Virus record (IMG/VR): IMGVR_UViG_3300044644_000813
Coordinates: 1 to 47,622 of that record
Direction: 5' to 3' (one strand)
DNA length: 47,622 nucleotides
DNA from: a virus
Made by a program: the position numbers and the translations under genes. Shown piece after piece: positions 28,296 through 35,615 of this stretch. Below the pieces are notes generated by a model. The model was not told the DNA's origin. It worked only from the letters and a program-made list of their open reading frames with translations, and searched no databases. Every line of letters begins with the position of its first letter. The first letter of the stretch is position 1.

Positions 28296-29011
28296 ACAAG
28301 ATAACATTTCATTCTAACAAGCATTATAATGATACAGAAACAGCACCCTGCCCAACTGCAAAAGTTATACCAAAATGGTGGCATGATGCTGATATTTATA
28401 TAAAAGATTTTTATGGCAATCCAGTTTCTAATGCAAATAAAGACGGCGGTAAGATGCTAAACTTTAAAGCATGTCCAGCTATGCTTGATACATTTACAAC
28501 AGGATACACACTTGTTACACCTTGTGATATAGAATTTTATGAAAAAAATAATAGAATCAAAGCAAAAGTTCCATTAAAGTTTGATGATTTTGTTGGAGAG
28601 AGGCCAGCATCTGATGGATTCCAAGTTCCTTTTGGCTATGATAAGAATCATTTTCATTGGTATGCTAATTGGGCTCCACAGCTACCAGAAGGGTACAGCT
28701 CTTTGTATGTTCAGCCTATAAATCATTTTGATTTACCATGGCTTACTGTTGGTGGTATAATAGATAGTGATAAGGTTACAACCTCTGGGCTGATACCGTT
28801 TTTTATACAAAATGGATTTACTGGCGTTGTTCCAGCAGGGACACCATATTTACAAATAATACCATTTAAAAGAGAAGATTGGGAATCAGATTTTATTTTT
28901 CATAAGCCAATTGATATTATGCAAAAAGCTATGAAGACGTCAGAGACTTTTAGAACACCAGAGGGTGGAGTCTATAAGAAGAAATTTTGGACTAGAAGGA
29001 GATATAAGTAA
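28292..29011 (+). CDS. conserved cassette protein (DUF6065-like?), paralogue 3
   Basis: A 239-aa close relative of 18981-19664, with matching motifs P-K-W-W-H, F-V-G-E-R, I-N-H-F-D-L-P-W-L-T-V-G-G-I and A-G-T-P-Y-L-Q-I-I-P-F-K-R-E. ATGA overlap with the gene upstream; the next dioxygenase starts immediately after the stop. Same tentative family caveat as its relatives. Confidence 0.6.
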   Translation: MNKITFHSNKHYNDTETAPCPTAKVIPKWWHDADIYIKDFYGNPVSNANKDGGKMLNFKACPAMLDTFTTGYTLVTPCDIEFYEKNNRIKAKVPLKFDDFVGERPASDGFQVPFGYDKNHFHWYANWAPQLPEGYSSLYVQPINHFDLPWLTVGGIIDSDKVTTSGLIPFFIQNGFTGVVPAGTPYLQIIPFKREDWESDFIFHKPIDIMQKAMKTSETFRTPEGGVYKKKFWTRRRYK

Positions 29012-29701
29012 ATGGAAAAAAGATTAAATACCAATAAAACTCACGACTACAGGTCTTTGGGATCTATAACTCCATCTGGATTCTTTGGCGCAGGACCTGA
29101 AAATATTGTAGAGTTAAAAAACTTTTTAACAGATGAAGAAAGAGTAAGACTCACCCACTTTGCTAAAAACAATACAACTTGGGATATTACAGATTCTCAC
29201 GTAAATGAAAATGGAACTGTGATATATGATGCTAACGCTTGGCACGACAGAGTTTGCACTCGTAGATCTATGGAAATTTCTGCTGACCCACATATTGTAG
29301 ATGTTGTAGACAACCTAATATCCAGACTGCAGGTAGAGGTAGAAAAATTTTTTAACGTTAAGGTACAAGCAACAGGCCCAGCTATTGTTAGATGGCCAAT
29401 AGGGTCAAGACAGGATCCACACGCAGACAAAGAGCTTCACGAAGGTCCAGATGCAGGAACTCCAAACGATTTTCCACATTACGATATAGCTTCATTATTT
29501 TATTTTAACGATGACTACGAAGGCGGAGAATTGTTTTTCCCTGTTCAAGGAATAGAATTTAAACCTGTTGGGGGATCAGCATATTTTTTCCCAGGAGATA
29601 AAAATTATATTCATGGAGTAAGACCAATTATCGCAGGAGGAAGATACACCTCACCATTCTTTTGGCAGATACTTGAGCACACTGGTGACATAAAGCCATG
29701 A
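29012..29701 (+). CDS. 2-oxoglutarate/Fe(II) dioxygenase-like protein 5
   Basis: 229 aa. Ligands H137-x-D139 (PHADKE), distal H201 (YIHGVR) and R211 (GGRYTS) form a prolyl-hydroxylase (P4Hc)-like site; the core strand is Y-F-N-D-D-Y-E-G-G-E-L-F-F. It has a strong AAGGAG site. The long insert between D139 and the core strand (HEGPDAGTPNDFPHYD) may shape substrate entry. Confidence 0.87.
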   Translation: MEKRLNTNKTHDYRSLGSITPSGFFGAGPENIVELKNFLTDEERVRLTHFAKNNTTWDITDSHVNENGTVIYDANAWHDRVCTRRSMEISADPHIVDVVDNLISRLQVEVEKFFNVKVQATGPAIVRWPIGSRQDPHADKELHEGPDAGTPNDFPHYDIASLFYFNDDYEGGELFFPVQGIEFKPVGGSAYFFPGDKNYIHGVRPIIAGGRYTSPFFWQILEHTGDIKP

Positions 29702-30552
29702 CCCTTGAATATAAAGAGATATATCCAAAGATATGGGTATTTAAAAATCCATGGAAAGACATAGACCTATTAACAAAAACAATAATTGATTCGGAACAAA
29801 ACCCAGAAGGCTCTGCTTTAAATTGGCATGGCTGGTACACCTTTGGAAAAGAAGCTGATCAGTTTAACCATTCAATTGAATCATCTGAAAGAACTGAATT
29901 AGAAAAACGTTTCTGGGATGAAATAATTGAGGTTTTTAATAAAACAACAAGTCAGTATGCGGATACTTTTAGCGTACCACTTGATAGAGACGCAATAGTT
30001 TTTAACGAAGAAACTGGAAACGATGATCCTATGTGGAAAAGAATGGGACCTTCAATATGTAAGTATGAAGTCGATGGAGGAATTGAAGATTCCGACCTTG
30101 CAATGCATGTACATACAGACTACCAAAGAGACTATCATGATTTTAGAGGATATAAGTTTACGTTTACCTGCACCATGTATTTAAATGGAGACTATGAAGG
30201 CGGAGGACTTACTTTTTTGGTAGACAATAAAACTCTTTATTACAAACCAGAAAAGGGCGACATTTTGTTATTCCCAGCAGGAGACCCAGATTTTCTTTCC
30301 GATGCTGGACAATTTTATATGCATGGAGTTGAAAAAGTTAAGGGCACCCCTAAGTATTTTGTAAGAAACCATTGGGTTAGATTTTATCCTGGATCGCCAG
30401 AATGGCTAGAAAACGAAAAACTTTATGGAAAAGAAATATGGAAAGAAATGGAAATTGCCAGAACTAAAGAAGAAAGAAAGTCTGGAGCTTATCAAACAAT
30501 AAACTATGATGAACTTAAAAAGCTAGAAAGGATTAATTTAAATGACATTTAA
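29698..30552 (+). CDS. 2-oxoglutarate/Fe(II) dioxygenase-like protein 6
   Basis: 284 aa, the longest of the group. Ligands H139-x-D141 (HVHTDY), distal H209 (YMHGVE) and K219 or R223 for 2OG. The core strand is Y-L-N-G-D-Y-E-G-G-G-L. A charged C-terminal extension of about 50 residues after the fold is absent from the shorter relatives. Starts in an ATGA overlap with protein 5. Confidence 0.85.
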   Translation: MTLEYKEIYPKIWVFKNPWKDIDLLTKTIIDSEQNPEGSALNWHGWYTFGKEADQFNHSIESSERTELEKRFWDEIIEVFNKTTSQYADTFSVPLDRDAIVFNEETGNDDPMWKRMGPSICKYEVDGGIEDSDLAMHVHTDYQRDYHDFRGYKFTFTCTMYLNGDYEGGGLTFLVDNKTLYYKPEKGDILLFPAGDPDFLSDAGQFYMHGVEKVKGTPKYFVRNHWVRFYPGSPEWLENEKLYGKEIWKEMEIARTKEERKSGAYQTINYDELKKLERINLNDI

Positions 30553-31294
30553 TTTAGAAAATCAGAATAGAGTTAAAGAAGACATAGTGTTTTTTGAAAA
30601 TTTTCTTAGTCCAGAAGATTGCGAAAAAGTTATTAAATATTGGGAGCATTCTGTAGAAAAAGGAACTCTTCCATGGGCACCAATATCATTCTACGATTCC
30701 TTTGCTTCAAATTTACCAGACGATGAAGACAAGGAAAAGTTTGGCCTTCCTTCTGATTTTTTTACTAAGCTTCAAGATAAAATACAAGAGGCTACAGAAA
30801 TATGTAGAGGCGATAAGGTTAGACTAGTTAGCTATCACGCACAGAAATGGGTAGAGGGAGCTTATGCAGGTTACCATTCAGACAATACCCCAATAGATTC
30901 TCCAGAATACAACTCTTTTGAAAGAAGCAAGTGGGCAGCATTCCTTTACTTAAATGATGATTTTGAAGGTGGCGTTTTAAACTTTAGGGATCATGATATT
31001 TCTTTGCAGCCAAAAACTGGAATGCTAGCAGCATTTGCTGGAGGTCATCACAATATACATGAAGTACAAATGATTACTAAGGGAACAAGAATAACTATAG
31101 GATCATTTTGGGATAATGAAGAGGCTGTTTATAGCGAAGAAAAGCAGGCTATGTGGGAAACCGATATAGCAGATCAAAGAAAAAGACAGGCAGAGGACGC
31201 AGAGCTTTGGGCAGAACTTAAAGCAAGAGGTGAAAGACTAAAGCCTGGACCAGATCAAACTGCTAAAAAAGAAGTAGCATTGGAGATAGAATGA
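30542..31294 (+). CDS. 2-oxoglutarate/Fe(II) dioxygenase-like protein 7
   Basis: 250 aa. Ligands H112-x-D114 (YHSDN), distal H173 (NIHEVQ) and R183 (GTRITIGSFW). The core strand is Y-L-N-D-D-F-E-G-G-V-L. It has a highly charged helical C-terminal tail of about 55 residues. It overlaps the upstream gene by 11 nt and the downstream gene by 4 nt. Confidence 0.87.
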   Translation: MTFNLENQNRVKEDIVFFENFLSPEDCEKVIKYWEHSVEKGTLPWAPISFYDSFASNLPDDEDKEKFGLPSDFFTKLQDKIQEATEICRGDKVRLVSYHAQKWVEGAYAGYHSDNTPIDSPEYNSFERSKWAAFLYLNDDFEGGVLNFRDHDISLQPKTGMLAAFAGGHHNIHEVQMITKGTRITIGSFWDNEEAVYSEEKQAMWETDIADQRKRQAEDAELWAELKARGERLKPGPDQTAKKEVALEIE

Positions 31295-32100
31295 TAAAAA
31301 CGACTGTATTAGAAAACGGAATGATTAGAGAAGAGCTTCACCCGCAAGTTTATTATTATAGAAATGCTATCCCTAATGTAAAAGAATGGCTAGATCTTGT
31401 AAATGATTCTGAAAATCATGAAGACCTTTATTCGATTATCACACCATGGAACACATGGGATGTAGATGAAAACAGAGCTTTTGGAAACCCTTATGTTTAC
31501 GGATATAAAAAATTATGTTTGTTAAATAGTGTTTTTAATATAGATAAAGACGTCACAGAAGAAACAAAAGAGTTCTTTATTAAAATTAGAGATCCACTTT
31601 TTAATGCAATTAAGGCAGTTTGTGAAGATTATAAAGAGTCTCAAGGAATTAAAGAAGATATTATATTGCTAGAGCAATTTGGAGTTCATAGATATAGGTC
31701 TGGTAACTTTATGGGAGTTCATCATGATTCACAAGAAGGTGACACTAGACTTCTTTATTCCATGGTAGTTTGGCCTAATGATGACTATGAAGGTGGAGAA
31801 CTATCTTTTTCTATAAAAGACGGAGTTCTTACTAGCACAGAGCTTTCTTTGCAGGGCGATCTTTTTGATCCTAAAAATGAAGGCTTGTATGATTTTTATA
31901 TTAAGCCAGAAGCGGGGAGCATAGTAATATTCCCTTCACCTTCTCCATTTAGCCATACAGCACATGTTGTTAAATCTGGATGGAAGTATATGTTACCAAT
32001 GTTTTGGATAGACCCTAATGGAGAAGATGCATTGTTTAAGCAAGATCCAGAGTGGCGGCCAGAGTTTGTTTACCCAGATAAAGAAGATTTATTTAAGTAA
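31291..32100 (+). CDS. 2-oxoglutarate/Fe(II) dioxygenase-like protein 8
   Basis: 269 aa. Ligands H144-x-D146 (HHDSQEG), distal H222 (FSHTAH) and K232. The core strand is W-P-N-D-D-Y-E-G-G-E-L-S-F. A 35-residue insert follows the core strand and is shared with protein 9, so the two form a subfamily (also sharing I-I/F-I-T-P-W near residues 38-53 and the D-S/Q-Q-E-G-D phrase). ATGA start overlap. Confidence 0.86.
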   Translation: MIKTTVLENGMIREELHPQVYYYRNAIPNVKEWLDLVNDSENHEDLYSIITPWNTWDVDENRAFGNPYVYGYKKLCLLNSVFNIDKDVTEETKEFFIKIRDPLFNAIKAVCEDYKESQGIKEDIILLEQFGVHRYRSGNFMGVHHDSQEGDTRLLYSMVVWPNDDYEGGELSFSIKDGVLTSTELSLQGDLFDPKNEGLYDFYIKPEAGSIVIFPSPSPFSHTAHVVKSGWKYMLPMFWIDPNGEDALFKQDPEWRPEFVYPDKEDLFK

Positions 32101-32145
32101 AAATATCTGGTACAATTATTACAAAAGTTATAAATAGGAGGAAGT

Positions 32146-32862
32146 ATGAAAAGCGAAGAATTATTTGATAAGGTGTATTACTACACGGATGTTATAAAGG
32201 AGCCTAAAAAGCTTGTTGATTTAATCGAATCAACAGAATCTGATAAATACTCAAGCTTCATCACCCCCTGGGAAGAGTGGGGTGCATGTAGTGGACAAAT
32301 GTACATTTATGGATCACACAAAAGAATAAAGTGTTTGTCTTCTGAAGATATAGAAAAAAATATATCCGAAGATGTTATAGATGATTGCAACTATATTTTC
32401 AATGAGATATTTGATGGTATGAAAAATGTCTGTGAAGATTATGCTTCAAAAATCGGTGATGATGCTGAGATAATTTTAATGACAGATACAGCAATTAAGA
32501 AATACATGCCTGGAACTTTTATGGGATCCCACTTTGATCAGCAGGAGGGGGATAGAAGACTTAGGTATTCTATGGTAATGTATTTAAATGATGATTACGA
32601 AGGCGGAGAAATATCTTTTAATGTAAAAGATGGAGTATTGACTTCTACAGATGATGCCGCTGCAGAAGATTTTGATAGCCCACTTAATCATGATAGAATT
32701 ATGTTTCACGTTAAGCCGAAGGCTGGAAGCGTAATAATCTTTCCTTCAACAGATCCATATAGTCATACAGCACACCTTATAAAAGGCGGATCTAAGTATA
32801 TGGTCCCTTCGTTTTGGCTTAACACTGGTAAATTCGTAGATGGCGTTTTTATTCCAAACTAG
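32146..32862 (+). CDS. 2-oxoglutarate/Fe(II) dioxygenase-like protein 9
   Basis: 238 aa, a close paralogue of protein 8. Ligands H129-x-D131 (SHFDQQ), distal H207 (YSHTAH) and K217. It shares K-D-G-V-L-T-S-T after the core strand with protein 8. A TACAAT (32111-32116) and an AGGAGG site lie in the 45-bp gap before it, so it may also have its own promoter. Confidence 0.86.
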   Translation: MKSEELFDKVYYYTDVIKEPKKLVDLIESTESDKYSSFITPWEEWGACSGQMYIYGSHKRIKCLSSEDIEKNISEDVIDDCNYIFNEIFDGMKNVCEDYASKIGDDAEIILMTDTAIKKYMPGTFMGSHFDQQEGDRRLRYSMVMYLNDDYEGGEISFNVKDGVLTSTDDAAAEDFDSPLNHDRIMFHVKPKAGSVIIFPSTDPYSHTAHLIKGGSKYMVPSFWLNTGKFVDGVFIPN

Positions 32863-32874
32863 AAAGAGTTAATT

Positions 32875-33420
32875 ATGGCAATGTACGTTTTTCAAGAAAT
32901 TGCACCAAAGACATTTTATTTTACATATTGTCTTCAAGAGATTGGGAACTATATAAGCTTCCTTGAAGAAAGCGAAAAGAATCCAAGTAATTTAATTAGT
33001 CAGTGGCAAGACACAGAGTATGGATATGAGAAGAAGGTATCTTCTGATTTTTCTAACGAGTCTGGTCCAGTAGACACTCGTAGCCTTTTTATTATTAATA
33101 ACTTGAAGGCGACATTCCATCACTGTTTTAGTCAGTATAAGATATTTAACAATATAGAAGAAGAAGTTAATCTAAGCACCGACTATTTTGTAAGAAAACA
33201 TAATGAAGGACAAGTAAAAAATAATTGTGGAGCAAAGGGCAAGTATACTGCTAGACTATATATTAACGATTCTTTTTCTGGTGGAGAAATTTCAATACCT
33301 GGAAAGCCTAAGTTTAAGCCAGAGGCAGGCAGCATAATTATCTCTCCATCAGATGTACAGGTGACAGCAGAACCAGCAAATGGTAATTCAAGATACATTG
33401 CAATAGGTCATTGGGTTTAA
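32875..33420 (+). CDS. degenerate dioxygenase-fold protein 10
   Basis: 181 aa, recognisable by the core strand Y-I-N-D-S-F-S-G-G-E-I, the P-E-A-G-S-I-I-I turn and a final G-N-S-R-Y-I-A-I-G-H-W. Alignment by eye with protein 9 places Val163 where the distal iron His should be. The loop carrying H-x-D is shortened, leaving at most H109-N-E111. R173 of the 2OG anchor survives. It is therefore probably catalytically dead or altered, perhaps a partner or binding protein of the active enzymes. Last gene of the cluster. Confidence 0.7.
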   Translation: MAMYVFQEIAPKTFYFTYCLQEIGNYISFLEESEKNPSNLISQWQDTEYGYEKKVSSDFSNESGPVDTRSLFIINNLKATFHHCFSQYKIFNNIEEEVNLSTDYFVRKHNEGQVKNNCGAKGKYTARLYINDSFSGGEISIPGKPKFKPEAGSIIISPSDVQVTAEPANGNSRYIAIGHWV

Positions 33421-33434
33421 TTCCCACCCTCTGA

Positions 33435-33440
33435 TATAAT
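33435..33440 (+). promoter_or_regulatory. leaderless promoter -10 box
   Basis: A perfect TATAAT exactly 6 nt before the ATG at 33447, so that gene is probably leaderless. The possible -35 is weak (TTGGGT, 18 bp upstream). Confidence 0.6.
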
Positions 33441-33446
33441 TAAAAG

Positions 33447-35207
33447 ATGTCATACTACCTAGATGTAATAAAAGATTCTCCGATTGGCTTGTGGAAGTTA
33501 GATGAGCTTTCTGGGTCTATTGCTTATGATATTTCTGGTTGCGACAATCATGCATCTTACGTAGGTCAGATAGTTAAATTTGGAATGCCAATCGTATCGG
33601 GTGGAAACCATTCAAATAAAATTGATAGTTCTAATTATATACAGTTTACTATATCAAAAGACTTTTCTGGGACAAATGGAACTGGAGGATTTGCAACATC
33701 GGATACTTACGATAATGATTTCTCCCTTGAAGCATGGATTCATCCCAAAACATTAACATCTCTTACGCCAATTTTAGCAGATTCTTCTGGGATTGGATTA
33801 TATTGGGATAACGGAAATGTTGTATTTAAATTAGAATCCGAAAGAATTGATTATTCTGTGCCTAATCCAAATAGAGTTATTCATGTCGTTGGAGTTTACT
33901 CTATAAGATCAATGAGTCTTTATGTAGATGGGCTACTTGTAGCAACGCAAAGTGTATCTAATAAATTTACAAATACCAGCGTTACTCTTTTATCTGGACC
34001 GACTACTGCTGGTCAATATTTCTTAATCGACAGTCCAGCTGTGTACAGGTACGCCTTGTCTAACAAATCTATATCTTCACACTATAATAATTTGTTTTTA
34101 GACAAAGATGAGCAAATTGTTGTCCCAGATTTTGGTCAGCTACTTGTTGTTTCAGAAAAACATTACAATCCAGAAACAGAATATCTTTATCCAGAAAGAG
34201 AAAGTTGGAGGTCCCTATCTTTTGATAGTACCAACCTTTCTTACAATGAAAAAAATAATAGTTTATGCTTAAGCTCTGGATCTTCTGGAGAAATGATAAA
34301 AGTTTTAGGTTTAAATATTATAAAGCCTTATGTGTCTTCAAAGATTGATTGGGTTGCCTCTACTGGAGTTTCTATTTATGTTTCAGATGTTTCTGAGGCT
34401 GGGCCATGGAGCATATGTACAAATGGATCCTCTATACCAGGATTTACACAAGGGTCTAACTTTTCTACAAAAAAAATTCTATATTTTAAAATTCAATTTG
34501 CTTCTTCAAATTTAAATATTTATATGCCAGAGTTATACTCCTTAAAAATTTCTTTTTACAATGAGAAAAAGGTGTTTGCACATAATGGGGGCAATATCCT
34601 ATCGGTGCCACAGCCAACATCTGGATCCACTTGGGATGTAGATTTGTCAAGCAATAGCTATCCAGTAAGAACTAAAAATTATTATAATGGAGTTAGGCCT
34701 AAATCCTCAGTGTTTTGCGTAAGCTTATCAGAAGAAGCAAAAAGCTTAGAGATGATATTTACCCCCAAGTCCCTGTCTAGCGGATTTCTTTTATTTAATA
34801 AAACTGGTCTAGTTGAAACCTACCTATCCTGGTCGGCTAACGGCGACATAACAAAATCAAATATTAGTAGCATATATATAAATGGGCAAGATATATCCTC
34901 AGCAACTAACATTTCTTCTTATCTATATTTAGATGATCCAAACTATATATTTATTAAGGCCTCCTCTTTGTTTTCTGGAGAATTATGGTTAAACGGCAAA
35001 CAATTATTAGGGGTAAGGTCTGGAGTTCTAGACGACAACTTATACCAAAATATTGCCACCTATCTGTCAGACACGATCAACCCATCTGAGCATTATAATC
35101 TTTATATTGGAAAATCAGCAGCAATTGGCCAGGGTTCGTCTATATCGATGACAGAAGAGTCTGTTTCTACGTACTCTAGAGACAGGGTTGTGTTCCAAAT
35201 CATATAA
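33447..35207 (+). CDS. minor tail protein with LamG/concanavalin-like domain
   Basis: 586 aa. Residues about 1-220 show a LamG-type jelly roll (P-I-G-L-W-K-L-D-E, D-F-S-L-E-A-W-I-H-P, the V-I-H-V-V-G-V-Y-S-I strand and S-L-Y-V-D-G-L-L-V-A). The rest is beta-rich, with another L-W-L-N-G-K-Q motif near residue 515, suggesting a second carbohydrate-binding-like domain. Probably binds host surface glycans. No ribosome-binding site is seen; the TATAAT 6 nt upstream implies a leaderless message. Confidence 0.75.
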   Translation: MSYYLDVIKDSPIGLWKLDELSGSIAYDISGCDNHASYVGQIVKFGMPIVSGGNHSNKIDSSNYIQFTISKDFSGTNGTGGFATSDTYDNDFSLEAWIHPKTLTSLTPILADSSGIGLYWDNGNVVFKLESERIDYSVPNPNRVIHVVGVYSIRSMSLYVDGLLVATQSVSNKFTNTSVTLLSGPTTAGQYFLIDSPAVYRYALSNKSISSHYNNLFLDKDEQIVVPDFGQLLVVSEKHYNPETEYLYPERESWRSLSFDSTNLSYNEKNNSLCLSSGSSGEMIKVLGLNIIKPYVSSKIDWVASTGVSIYVSDVSEAGPWSICTNGSSIPGFTQGSNFSTKKILYFKIQFASSNLNIYMPELYSLKISFYNEKKVFAHNGGNILSVPQPTSGSTWDVDLSSNSYPVRTKNYYNGVRPKSSVFCVSLSEEAKSLEMIFTPKSLSSGFLLFNKTGLVETYLSWSANGDITKSNISSIYINGQDISSATNISSYLYLDDPNYIFIKASSLFSGELWLNGKQLLGVRSGVLDDNLYQNIATYLSDTINPSEHYNLYIGKSAAIGQGSSISMTEESVSTYSRDRVVFQII

Positions 35208-35230
35208 TTTTGTCAGGCTAGATGACAAAA
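35208..35230. terminator. hairpin after LamG-like gene
   Basis: A perfect 8-bp stem TTTTGTCA/TGACAAAA with a 7-nt loop beginning at the stop codon region. Possible terminator separating adhesin and head transcripts. Confidence 0.5.
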
Positions 35231-35290
35231 AGCTGGACTTATGTCTACAAAGATGGTAAAATAATTAACTATGGATATAAAAAGAATTAA
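35222..35290 (+). CDS. possible micro-protein, 22 aa
   Basis: The frame MTKSWTYVYKDGKIINYGYK plus two residues overlaps the start of 35271-35615 in another frame. The aromatic-rich sequence looks protein-like, but the ATG lies in a hairpin and upstream of the candidate -10 box at 35257, so it would need read-through transcription. Low confidence. Confidence 0.25.
   Translation: MTKSWTYVYKDGKIINYGYKKN
35234..35262 (+). promoter_or_regulatory. promoter of the head module
   Basis: TGGACT (35234-35239), 17-bp spacer, TAAAAT (35257-35262). The predicted start is about 2 nt before the ATG at 35271, nearly leaderless. Confidence 0.55.
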
Positions 35291-35615
35291 TGCTCAAATG
35301 AAGTCTGGTGAAACCAGGCTTGGGGTTTATGTATGGGAAATGCCTGACGGACGTTGGGTTGGCGACGAAGACAATAACTTTTTATCCATACAATCAATGA
35401 TAGGTAATAAAGAGAGAATTGCCCTTTTAGCTTCAGCTGTAGCACACTATGGAATTGATGTTGGTCAGCCTAAGTTTATTGAAGGAAGCCGACAAATTGA
35501 TGAAGAAGAATTCGAGTACCAAAAGCAAAGATTAAGATGGGGATTGACTCCAGATCCATTAGACATTGGTGTTCATAAAGAAGAGATGGCTAGACTGAAT
35601 GGTGGTAAAAAATGA
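35271..35615 (+). CDS. conserved protein preceding portal, 114 aa
   Basis: Contains G-V-Y-V-W-E-M-P-D-G-R-W-V-G-D-E-D-N and R-L-R-W-G-L-T-P-D-P-L-D-I-G, phrases I associate with a conserved, unassigned actinophage protein that commonly lies just before the portal. It may be a small packaging or virion protein. It overlaps the portal start by 4 nt (ATGA). Confidence 0.7.
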   Translation: MDIKRINAQMKSGETRLGVYVWEMPDGRWVGDEDNNFLSIQSMIGNKERIALLASAVAHYGIDVGQPKFIEGSRQIDEEEFEYQKQRLRWGLTPDPLDIGVHKEEMARLNGGKK

